Of a stretch of DNA of 11,781 nucleotides, positions 1 through 8,488 are shown in pieces. The translations under genes were made by a program, and so were the position numbers. Position 1 is the stretch's first letter; the number at the start of each line of letters is the position of its first letter. Origin of the DNA: JBFWQM01 sp050249455 (GTDB taxonomy: Bacteria; Pseudomonadota; Alphaproteobacteria; MPNO01; VGEU01); contig JBFWQM010000181.1 of the NCBI GenBank assembly GCA_050249455.1, forward strand, positions 1 to 11,781, in the 5' to 3' direction. A model generated the notes under the pieces. That model worked only from the letters and a program-made list of their open reading frames with translations. It did not search any database and was not told where the DNA came from.

Positions 1-42
1 ACAGATTTGCAGTCTGCTGGATGGCCACTCTCCCACCGGGCC
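1..42 (-). tRNA. tRNA-Cys (GCA), 5' part, cut by the window edge
   Basis: Read on the minus strand from 42 to 1, the sequence gives a 7-nt acceptor strand (GGCCCGG), T8, a D arm with GGA/TCC pairing, and a complete anticodon arm. In that arm the stem GCAGA/TCTGT closes a 7-nt loop whose anticodon is GCA (plus-strand positions 8-10), reading Cys codons UGC/UGU. The variable loop, T arm and 3' acceptor strand lie left of position 1, so pairing of the acceptor stem cannot be tested. The layout matches alphaproteobacterial tRNA-Cys. A good promoter lies upstream at 118-146. Confidence 0.85.
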
Positions 43-117
43 GTGGGTCGTGCGAATCGCGCGTTTAATGGATATTAACCCAAACCGGGTCGGATGGCGC
101 CGGCCCGGTGAGGGCGG

Positions 118-146
118 GTTATAGGAACCTGCGACCGCCGGGTCAA
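118..146 (-). promoter_or_regulatory. Sigma70-type promoter for tRNA-Cys
   Basis: On the minus strand a -35 box TTGACC (plus-strand 141-146) and a -10 box TATAAC (118-123) are separated by 17 bp. Each box differs from consensus by one base. Transcription would start near 111 and run into the tRNA at 42, giving a leader of about 70 nt for the usual 5' processing. The motifs are seen; activity is inferred. Confidence 0.7.
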
Positions 147-172
147 GGATGCCGGGCCGTTGGCACACGCCG

Positions 173-201
173 TTGAGTTTGAAGGGCTTCGCCAGTATAA
201 A
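173..201 (+). promoter_or_regulatory. Sigma70-type promoter for the rightward gene block
   Basis: A -35 box TTGAGT (173-178) and a -10 box TATAAA (196-201) are 17 bp apart. The start would be near 208, leaving about 84 nt before the ATG at 292. It lies back to back with the tRNA-Cys promoter, the two -35 boxes 26 bp apart. Its position also rules out a protein start at 160, which would lie upstream of the transcription start. Confidence 0.6.
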
Positions 202-291
202 CGGGCTGCCGCCGGATCGGCGGCGACGTTCCCGGCGTGGCCCGCACGGCCGGCGCCGGCCGCCCTCCTTAACCATCGGCCCGGGCACCTC

Positions 292-948
292 ATGGCAGAT
301 TACGCGCGCGCGCGGCTCAACATGGTCGAGTCGCAGATCCGGACCAACAAGGTGACCGACCAACGGCTGATCGAGGCGCTCTCGACGCTCCCGCGCGAGG
401 AATTCGTGGAGAAGGCCCAGCGCGGCATCGCCTATGTCGACGACGACCTGCCGCTCGGCAACGGGCGCTGGCTGATGGAGCCGATGGTGCTGGCCCGGAT
501 GATCCAGATCCTGGAGGTCCGGCCGACCGACGTGGCGCTGGATGTCGGCTGCGCCACCGGCTACTCGACAGCCGTGCTGGCGCGGCTGGCGTCCACCGTG
601 GTCGGGCTCGAAAGCGACGCCGAGCTGATGGCGACGGCGTCGCAGACCCTGGCGCGGCTCGGCATCGACAACGCGGTGACGGTGCGCGGCCCGCTGGCCG
701 AGGGCTGCGCGGCGCAGGGACCCTATGACGTCATCCTGCTGCAGGGCGCGGTGGCCGAGGTGCCGGCGGCGCTGACCGGGCAGCTCGCGCCGGGCGGCCG
801 GCTGGCCGCGGTGGTCTGCCCGCCGGGCGGGCAGGGGCGCGCGGTCCTGATGATGCGGGTCGGCGCGGCCGCCTCGCACCGCGTGGTGTTCGACGCCAAC
901 GTGGCGCCGCTGCCGGGCTTCGCCCGCCAGGAAGGCTTCGTGTTCTGA
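292..948 (+). CDS. Protein-L-isoaspartate O-methyltransferase-like protein, divergent
   Basis: This is a class I SAM-dependent methyltransferase of the PIMT family, 218 aa, presumably cytosolic. The SAM-binding motif I is at residues 82-90 (ALDVGCATG), with an acidic residue ending the next strand (GLES, 105-108). The N-terminal part (MVESQIRTNKVTD, PREEFV) and the ending LPGFARQEGFVF fit the version found beside tolC in many Alphaproteobacteria. Canonical PIMTs carry a GQTISQP-type loop with an active-site Ser; here residues 58-64 read GRWLMEP, so that Ser is absent and isoaspartyl repair is doubtful. I chose ATG 292 because similarity begins there and because the frame-extending start at 160 lies upstream of the promoter. 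No clear Shine-Dalgarno is visible. The tolC-like gene follows about 57 bp on and is probably co-transcribed. Family call firm, substrate unknown. Confidence 0.88.
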   Translation: MADYARARLNMVESQIRTNKVTDQRLIEALSTLPREEFVEKAQRGIAYVDDDLPLGNGRWLMEPMVLARMIQILEVRPTDVALDVGCATGYSTAVLARLASTVVGLESDAELMATASQTLARLGIDNAVTVRGPLAEGCAAQGPYDVILLQGAVAEVPAALTGQLAPGGRLAAVVCPPGGQGRAVLMMRVGAAASHRVVFDANVAPLPGFARQEGFVF

Positions 949-1005
949 AGGTGCATGGCGGCGGCGCGGCGCGCGCGCGGGGCCGCGGCTTTGGGGGTTA
1001 GGTGC

Positions 1006-2424
1006 ATGGAAGGTCGTGGAACGGGGCGCGGACGGGGACGGGCGGCGTGGCCCGGCGCGGCGACGGCGGCCGTCATGATCCTTGTGTCGGCGGCCGCGCA
1101 CGGCGAGTCGCTGACCGAGGCGATGGCCAGGGCCTACCAGACCAACCCGCAGCTCATGGCCGAGCGGGCGCGGCTGCGCCAGTCCGACGAGCAGGTGGCG
1201 CAGGCGCTGTCGAACTGGCGCCCCACCGTGGTGATCAATGCCGACGGCGGCTACAGCCGCGAACGGCGCGACATCCCGGTCTCGCGCATCGACCAGACCG
1301 ACTCGCGCCTGCCCTACGGGGCGGAGCTGCGGGTGTCGCAGAACATCTACCGCGGCGGCATCACCACGGCGGCGGTGAGCCGCACCAAGAACCAGGTCCA
1401 GTCCGACCGCGCGCGCCTGCTCGGCATCGAGCAGAACATCATGACCAACGTTGCCACCGCCTACATGGACGTGCTGCGCGACCAGGCGGTGGTCGAGCTG
1501 ACGTCGAGCAACGAGCGGGTGCTGCAGCGCCAGCTGGACGCGACGCGCGACCGCTTCCGGGTCGGCGAGGTGACGCGCACCGACGTCGCCCAGGCGGAAT
1601 CGCGCCTGCAGCGCGCCACCGCCGACCGCATCCAGGCGGAAGGCAACCTGACCGCCTCGCGCGCGGTGTACCGCAGCGTGGTCGGCGAATCGCCGGGGAC
1701 GTTGGAGCCGGTGACCGCGGTGCCGGGCGTGCCGCCGTCCGAGCAGGAGACGATCGAGCGGGCGCGCAACGAGAACTACGCCGTCATCAGCGCCCGTTTC
1801 CTCGAGCAGGTGGCGGCCGACCGGATCCGCGAGGTCACCGGCGAGCTGCTGCCGCAGCTTTCCGTCGACGGCGTCCTGGACAAAAGCGTCGAAGGGGTCT
1901 CCGACGACAGCGTCGTCGACACCGCGGCGATCACCGCGCGGCTGCGCGTGCCGCTGTACCAGGCCGGCGGCGTCGAGGCGCGGGTGCGCGAGGCCAAGGA
2001 GTTGCGCGGCCAGCGCCGCAACGAGCTGCTGCAGACGATCCGCCAGGCGACCCAGCAGGCGAGCCAGAACTGGCAGGCCTACGAGACCGCCGGCGCCAGC
2101 ATCAAGGCGCTGAACGCCCAGATCGACGCCGCCCGCATCGCGCTGGACGGCGTGCAGCAGGAGGCGCTGGTCGGCTCGCGCACTGTGCTCGACGTGCTCG
2201 ACGCCGAGCAGGAGCTGCTGGTCGCCCAGGTCGGCCTGGTGCGCGCCCAGCGCGACGAGATCGTCGCCGGCTACCAGCTCAAGTCCACCGTCGGCGACCT
2301 GACGGCGGAGCGGCTGCGGCTGCCGGTCGACATCTACGACTACGTCAAGCACTACGAGGACACCCGCCGCCGCTGGTTCGGCCTGGGCATCGCCAACGAC
2401 GTGACCGAACCGGCCCCGCGCTGA
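1006..2424 (+). CDS. tolC: TolC-family outer membrane efflux/secretion channel
   Basis: This is an outer membrane channel protein of the TolC type, 472 aa. Trimers of such proteins form the exit duct for type I secretion and RND or ABC drug efflux. An Arg-rich start (residues 1-17), a hydrophobic stretch (about 18-31) and a small-residue site near AHG-ES form a Sec signal peptide. The internal duplication is clear. Each half has a beta segment (QNIYRGGIT, 112-120; LRVPLYQAGGVEA, 313-325) followed by a helical hairpin with a signature turn (RFRVGEVTRTDVAQAESRL, 183-201; EALVGSRTVLDVLDAEQELL, 386-405). Length fits the family. An in-frame ATG at 955 (AAGG 4 nt upstream) would add 17 residues; I prefer 1006 because it gives a more normal signal peptide. 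It lies between the PIMT-like gene and popZ. No partner pump is in the window, so the substrate cannot be named. Confidence 0.93.
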   Translation: MEGRGTGRGRGRAAWPGAATAAVMILVSAAAHGESLTEAMARAYQTNPQLMAERARLRQSDEQVAQALSNWRPTVVINADGGYSRERRDIPVSRIDQTDSRLPYGAELRVSQNIYRGGITTAAVSRTKNQVQSDRARLLGIEQNIMTNVATAYMDVLRDQAVVELTSSNERVLQRQLDATRDRFRVGEVTRTDVAQAESRLQRATADRIQAEGNLTASRAVYRSVVGESPGTLEPVTAVPGVPPSEQETIERARNENYAVISARFLEQVAADRIREVTGELLPQLSVDGVLDKSVEGVSDDSVVDTAAITARLRVPLYQAGGVEARVREAKELRGQRRNELLQTIRQATQQASQNWQAYETAGASIKALNAQIDAARIALDGVQQEALVGSRTVLDVLDAEQELLVAQVGLVRAQRDEIVAGYQLKSTVGDLTAERLRLPVDIYDYVKHYEDTRRRWFGLGIANDVTEPAPR

Positions 2425-2449
2425 CGCGCCGGACACGGGACCTGATGGC

Positions 2450-3070
2450 ATGAGCGATTCCAAACCCCAGTCCGAACCGTCGATGGAGGAGATCCTGGCG
2501 TCGATCCGGCGCATCATCTCCGAAGACGGCAAGGCAGCCGACGGCGCGCCGCCGGCCGCGACCCGCGAGCCGCCGCCCGAGCCGCCGCCGGAGGAGGACG
2601 TCCTCGAGCTGACCGAGGCGCTGCCGGACGACGAGCCGCCGGCGCCCGAGCCGCCGCCGCGTGCCGTGCCGACGCCGCCCCCGCCGCCCGAGGCGGCCGC
2701 GGAAGAGGAGATCGAGATCGTCGATGCCCCGGCGGCCTCCCCCGAGCCGGAGCCCGAACCGGCCCCGGAGCCCGTCGAGGAACCGCCCGCGCCGGCGCCG
2801 GCCCCGGTCCTGGCGCCCGACAAGGGCGGCCTGATTTCGGACCCGGCGTCCGACGCCTCGGCCGCGTCCTTCGCCACCCTGGCCTCGCGGGTGGCCCAGA
2901 TGAACGCCGGGTTCCCGCTCGGCCAGGGCAACCGCACCATCGAGGACCTCGTCAAGGAGGTCATGCGGCCGATGATCAAGGAATGGCTCGACGCCCACCT
3001 GCCGTCGATGGTCGAGCGCCTGGTCCGCCGCGAGATCGACCGCATCGCGCGCCGCGTCGACGACGACTGA
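2450..3070 (+). CDS. popZ: Cell pole-organizing protein PopZ (DUF2497)
   Basis: PopZ is a 206-aa alphaproteobacterial hub protein. In the family it forms a condensate at the cell pole that tethers the ParB-bound chromosome origin and recruits cell-cycle regulators. Three regions are visible. An N-terminal partner-binding helix lies at residues 10-26 (core PSMEEILASIRRIISED). A low-complexity linker rich in Pro and Glu spans about 35-125. A C-terminal oligomerisation region spans about 162-204 (TIEDLVKEVMRPMIKEWL, then LPSMVERLVRREIDRIARR). The linker is longer than I recall for Caulobacter PopZ (about 177 aa in total). ATG 2450 puts the conserved helix at the usual place; it starts 25 bp after the tolC-like stop with only a weak ribosome site. 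The pair tolC-popZ just before valS supports the call. Confidence 0.93.
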   Translation: MSDSKPQSEPSMEEILASIRRIISEDGKAADGAPPAATREPPPEPPPEEDVLELTEALPDDEPPAPEPPPRAVPTPPPPPEAAAEEEIEIVDAPAASPEPEPEPAPEPVEEPPAPAPAPVLAPDKGGLISDPASDASAASFATLASRVAQMNAGFPLGQGNRTIEDLVKEVMRPMIKEWLDAHLPSMVERLVRREIDRIARRVDDD

Positions 3071-3080
3071 CCGCTCTGCG

Positions 3081-3098
3081 GGCCGGCGGCCGCCGGCC
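3081..3098. repeat. Perfect 18-bp GC palindrome between popZ and valS
   Basis: The 18 bases GGCCGGCGGCCGCCGGCC read the same on both strands. They begin 10 bp after the popZ stop. No T-run follows, so this is not a standard intrinsic terminator. It might act as a weak hairpin, or simply reflect base composition. Confidence 0.5.
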
Positions 3099-3100
3099 TA

Positions 3101-3130
3101 TTGAGGGGCCCGCGCGCCTCGGGGTAGAAC
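3101..3130 (+). promoter_or_regulatory. Possible valS promoter
   Basis: TTGAGG (3101-3106) and TAGAAC (3125-3130) are separated by 18 bp, in the 106-bp gap between popZ and valS. The -35 box is close to the one at 173; the -10 is weaker. Start would be near 3137, about 40 nt before the ATG. This is a motif match only. Confidence 0.4.
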
Positions 3131-3176
3131 GGCGCACCGCGGCAGCGCCGCCCCGCAACCTGGACCGCGTCACGTG

Positions 3177-5840
<2,664 letters not shown>

Positions 5841-5867
5841 CACGGTTGTGGCCGCGCATCGCCGTTG

Positions 5868-5966
5868 CGTAGGGGCGGGTCTCAGACCCGCCCTGTTTTC
5901 GGTTTTGTCATATCGACGGCCGTGCGTACGGACGCGCCGCGGGCGGGTCTGAGACCCGCCCCTACG
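5868..5966. repeat. 99-bp intergenic element with perfect 26-bp inverted ends (REP/MITE-like)
   Basis: The left arm (5868-5893) and right arm (5941-5966) are exact reverse complements over 26 bp; pairing breaks at both ends. Each arm is itself a palindrome (GGGCGGGTCT, one centre base, AGACCCGCCC), so the arms are also near-direct repeats differing at the centre. The 47-bp core (5894-5940) has no gene. No transposase is present. The arm resembles GGGCGGGTCTGAGACCCGCCC-type dispersed repeats that I recall from several GC-rich genomes; copy number here cannot be seen. Confidence 0.85.
5872..5906 (+). terminator. Probable intrinsic terminator of valS, formed by the left repeat arm
   Basis: A very strong hairpin (GGGCGGGTCT / AGACCCGCCC around one base, 5873-5893) is followed by a T-rich tract, TGTTTTCGGTTTT (5894-5906). 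It begins about 30 bp after the valS stop. Hairpin plus T-tract is what a Rho-independent terminator needs, although the T-run is interrupted by CGG. Confidence 0.5.
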
Positions 5967-6002
5967 GATGTCCGAACGACGGCGGGTGATTGGAGGCCTC
6001 TC

Positions 6003-6812
6003 ATGACCAAGACCTATCCCGGCATCGAGCGGCTGAAGCTCGACTTCGTCGCCGACCGCGTGCTGGAGATCACGCTCGACAGCCCGGGCCGGCTCAATGC
6101 GACGGACGCGAAGATGCACGGCGAGCTCGCCGAGATCTGGCGGCTGATCGACAAGGACCCGGAGGTGTCGTGCGCGATCATCCGCGGCGCCGGCAAGGCT
6201 TTCTCGGCCGGCGGCGACCTCGACATGGTCGACGAGATGACGCGCGATTTCGAGACCCTGACCCGCGTCTGGCGCGAGGCGCGCGACATCGTCTACAACA
6301 TCATCAACTGCGGCAAGCCCGTCGTCTCGGCGATCCACGGCCCGGCGGTGGGGGCGGGGCTGGTCTGCGCGCTGCTCGCCGACGTCTCGATCGCGGCGAA
6401 GACGGCGCGCATCATCGACGGCCACACCCGGCTCGGCGTCGCCGCCGGCGACCATGCGGCGATCGTCTGGCCGCTCTTGTGCGGCATGGCCAAGGCGAAA
6501 TACTACCTCCTGCTGTGCGACCCGCTGTCGGGCGAGGAGGCGGAGCGCATCGGCCTGGTCTCGCTGTGCGTGGACGACGACAAGCTGTCCGACACCGCGC
6601 TCGACGTGGCGAAGCGGCTGGCGGCCGGCTCGCCGACCGCGATGCGGTGGACCAAGTACGCGCTCAACAACTGGCTGCGCATGGCCGGCCCGTCTTTCGA
6701 CGCCTCGCTGGCGCTCGAGTTCATGGGCTTCACCGGCCCCGACGCGCGCGAGGGGCTGGCGGCGCTGCGCGAGAAGCGGGGCCCGCGCTTCGGGCCGGAC
6801 TCCCCAGTCTAG
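6003..6812 (+). CDS. Crotonase-fold (enoyl-CoA hydratase/isomerase family) protein, non-canonical active site
   Basis: This 269-aa crotonase-superfamily protein presumably acts on an acyl-CoA thioester. The oxyanion-hole segments are present: AFSAGGDLD (66-74) and HGPAVGAGLVCALLAD (112-127). An ungapped match to mammalian mitochondrial enoyl-CoA hydratase over 113-145 places Val121 where catalytic Glu144 sits and His141 where Glu164 sits. The usual PGAGGTQ loop is replaced by AAGDHAA (147-153). Both hydratase acids are therefore missing, so isomerase, hydrolase or other chemistry is more likely. ATG 6003 is chosen because GGAGG ends 6 nt before it; the frame stays open to 5865, but only through the 99-bp repeat. 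The flavin reductase gene follows 38 bp on. Family firm, reaction unknown. Confidence 0.87.
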   Translation: MTKTYPGIERLKLDFVADRVLEITLDSPGRLNATDAKMHGELAEIWRLIDKDPEVSCAIIRGAGKAFSAGGDLDMVDEMTRDFETLTRVWREARDIVYNIINCGKPVVSAIHGPAVGAGLVCALLADVSIAAKTARIIDGHTRLGVAAGDHAAIVWPLLCGMAKAKYYLLLCDPLSGEEAERIGLVSLCVDDDKLSDTALDVAKRLAAGSPTAMRWTKYALNNWLRMAGPSFDASLALEFMGFTGPDAREGLAALREKRGPRFGPDSPV

Positions 6813-6814
6813 GG

Positions 6815-6823
6815 TGCTATAAT
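6815..6823 (+). promoter_or_regulatory. Extended -10 promoter for the flavin reductase gene
   Basis: TGCTATAAT is a perfect TATAAT box (6818-6823) preceded by the TGn extension. The hexamer 17 bp upstream (CCGGAC, 6795-6800) is not a -35 match, which is tolerated by extended -10 promoters. It lies 3 bp after the preceding gene's stop. The start would be near 6830, giving a leader of about 20 nt with GAGG at 6842-6845. Confidence 0.6.
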
Positions 6824-6850
6824 CGAACCACGACAACAGGCGAGGTCGCG

Positions 6851-7543
6851 ATGTTCTACGAGACCGAGAAGAACAACCACGGGCTGAAGTACAACCCCTA
6901 CAAGTCGATCGTCATCCCGCGCCCGATCGGCTGGATCTCCACGGTCAGCCACGAGGGCGTGGTCAACCTGGCGCCGTTCAGCCAGTTCAACAACCTCGGC
7001 TACGACCCGCCCTACGTGATGTTCTCCGCGTCCACCCACCCGGACGGCGCGCGCAACAAGGACAGCGTGCGCAACGCCCAGATGTCGGGCGAGTTCGTGG
7101 TCAACATGGCGACCTGGGACCTGCGCGAGGCGGTCAACAAGTCGTCCTACCACGTCCCCGCCGACGTCGACGAGTTCGAGTACGCGGGGCTGGAGAAGGC
7201 GCCCTCGATGCTGGTGCGCGCGCCGCGCGTCGCCGCCTCGCCGATCCACCTCGAATGCGTATTCCACCAGACCGTGGTGCTGCCGGGCTATTCCGTGAAC
7301 AACATCTGCAACGTGGTGATCGGCCGGGTCGTCGGCGTCCACATCCGCGACGACGTGCTGACCGCCGACGGCCGCATCGACGTGCTCAAGATCCGCCCGA
7401 TCGCACGGCTCGGCTACCACGACTACACCTCGGTCGATTCCATCTTCACGATGAAGATCGAAGAGACCGAGTTCTCCGACCGCCTGAAGTCCGGCCTCGG
7501 CGGCGAGGCCAAGGGCAAGCGCCCGCGCGAGGCGGCGGAGTAG
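6851..7543 (+). CDS. Flavoredoxin-like flavin reductase family protein
   Basis: This 230-aa cytosolic protein has the split-barrel FMN-binding fold of the flavin reductase/flavoredoxin family. Recognisable segments are PRPIGWISTVSHEGVVNLAP (23-42), the core of the FMN site, then PPYVMFSAS (53-61), KDSVRN (70-75), GEFVVNMA (80-87), SPIHLECVF (130-138) and PIARLGYHDY (183-192). Members reduce flavin with NAD(P)H for a partner oxygenase or carry electrons as flavoredoxins; no partner oxygenase is visible here. GAGG (6842-6845) lies 5 nt before ATG 6851, supporting the start. The gene can be read together with the crotonase-like gene or from its own promoter at 6815. After the TAG stop the same frame continues for 11 sense codons to TAA at 7577-7579 (see findings). 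Confidence 0.88.
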   Translation: MFYETEKNNHGLKYNPYKSIVIPRPIGWISTVSHEGVVNLAPFSQFNNLGYDPPYVMFSASTHPDGARNKDSVRNAQMSGEFVVNMATWDLREAVNKSSYHVPADVDEFEYAGLEKAPSMLVRAPRVAASPIHLECVFHQTVVLPGYSVNNICNVVIGRVVGVHIRDDVLTADGRIDVLKIRPIARLGYHDYTSVDSIFTMKIEETEFSDRLKSGLGGEAKGKRPREAAE

Positions 7544-7580
7544 GTGGGGGGCGAAGCCCTGTTCGACGTGATGAAGTAAA

Positions 7581-7696
7581 GGGGTCATACGCGGGCTCGA
7601 CCCGCGTATCCAGCAGCGCGGCTCTGCCGCGCAGAAGAGTCTCTTGCGCGCTGACCGCGCGCGCTGGATACGCGGATCAGGTCCGCGAATGACTCC
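7581..7696. repeat. 116-bp intergenic inverted-repeat element, possible two-way terminator
   Basis: The outer arms 7581-7614 and 7663-7696 pair as imperfect 34-bp inverted repeats (28 of 34 matching). Each arm is internally palindromic (CGCGGGCTCGACCCGCG; CGCGGATCAGGTCCGCG). The core holds further hairpins: GCGCGG-CTCTG-CCGCGC (7616-7632), AAGAG-T-CTCTT (7634-7644) and GCGCG/CGCGC pairing near 7646-7662. It fills the gap between convergent genes. GTTTTATT follows the right arm and, on the other strand, TTTACTT follows the left arm, so it may stop transcription both ways. Its arms differ from the 5868 repeat. Confidence 0.8.
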
Positions 7697-7716
7697 GTTT
7701 TATTGGCGTCGGTCGC

Positions 7717-8427
7717 CTACCGCCCCCGCCGCTCGGCCAGGTCCTTGATCATCTCGGTCTGGATCTGCTGGATCTCGATCAGCCGCGCCCACTGGTGGTG
7801 GAGGAGCTGGTCGATCTTCTCGCTGATCATCCTGATCTCCAGCTCGGCCTTGAGGTTGACCTTGTAGTCGTTCTCGGCGCGCAGCCGGTCGCGCGCCTCC
7901 TGCCGGTTCTGGCTCATCATGATGACCGGGGCCTGCAAGGCGGCGACCATCGACAGCGCGAGGTTCAGGAGGATGAACGGGTAGGGGTCGAACGGCTGCA
8001 CGATCAGGGCGGTCGCGTTGACCGCGATCCACACCGCGAAGAAGCCGCCGAACAGGATGATGAACCGCCAGCTGCCGCCGAACGACGCCACGCGGTCGGC
8101 GATCCGCTCGCCTACGCTGGCCCGGCTGTCGTACTGCCGGTTGACGTCGTCGGCGATCAGCTCGGCTTCCTGCAGGCTGCGCAGCACGTCGCGCTCGTTC
8201 GCCGTCAGCTCGCCGATGTCGCGCTCGATCTGCGCCTGGACGTATTCCATCCTGAATCCGTTGAGGCACGGATGGCAGATGAACCCCTCCGCAGACCATG
8301 ACGGCAGCCGGTCGCGGATCAGCTCGGCGACGCTGTTGCGCACGAGGCTCGCCGGTACCAGCTGGCCGGCCGGCTTGGCCTGGCCGCACACTTGGCAGCG
8401 TTCGGACTTGTGGGCATGACTGGACAT
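7717..8427 (-). CDS. DUF1003 family membrane protein with N-terminal zinc ribbon
   Basis: This is a 236-aa inner-membrane protein of unknown function. The N-terminal region has two CxxC knuckles (C11/C14 and C51/C54), probably one zinc site. A charged helical stretch (about 65-112) follows. Two membrane segments (about 121-143 and 149-171) are joined by FDPYPF, the short loop typical of DUF1003. The tail after 172 (MSQNRQEARDRLRAENDYK) is a conserved charged region ending in a predicted coiled coil. The frame opens at a TTG at 8466, but I chose ATG 8427, just before the cysteine-bearing domain; no clear Shine-Dalgarno is seen. It lies 61 bp after the ligase gene on the same strand, and could be the last gene of that unit or separate. 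No role in the ligase pathway is evident. Confidence 0.85.
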   Translation of the reverse strand: MSSHAHKSERCQVCGQAKPAGQLVPASLVRNSVAELIRDRLPSWSAEGFICHPCLNGFRMEYVQAQIERDIGELTANERDVLRSLQEAELIADDVNRQYDSRASVGERIADRVASFGGSWRFIILFGGFFAVWIAVNATALIVQPFDPYPFILLNLALSMVAALQAPVIMMSQNRQEARDRLRAENDYKVNLKAELEIRMISEKIDQLLHHQWARLIEIQQIQTEMIKDLAERRGR

Positions 8428-8469
8428 GGTCGGATCCCAGGGAGCGCGGGGGTGGCTGAGTGCCAAGTG

Positions 8470-8486
8470 CGCGCCGCTGCGGCGCG
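8470..8486. repeat. GC-rich inverted repeat between the ligase and DUF1003 genes
   Basis: CGCGCCGC and GCGGCGCG pair around a single T, 3 bp after the ligase stop codon. A realistic hairpin would have about six pairs and a 5-nt loop. No T-run follows on the minus strand, so it is at most a weak terminator or transcript end structure. Confidence 0.35.
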
Positions 8487-8488
8487 GG

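Noticed and set aside
160..291. N-terminal extension of the PIMT-like protein from an ATG at 160
   Set aside because: The start would lie upstream of the promoter at 173-201, and the extra 44 residues do not resemble the family.
5905..5932. TTGTCA ... TACGGA as a promoter for the crotonase-like gene
   Set aside because: The -10 is poor, spacing is 16 bp, and the site lies inside the repeat core; not strong enough to annotate.
5865..6002. N-terminal extension of the crotonase-like protein from 5865
   Set aside because: It is a translation of the 99-bp repeat; ATG 6003 has a strong Shine-Dalgarno and matches the family start.
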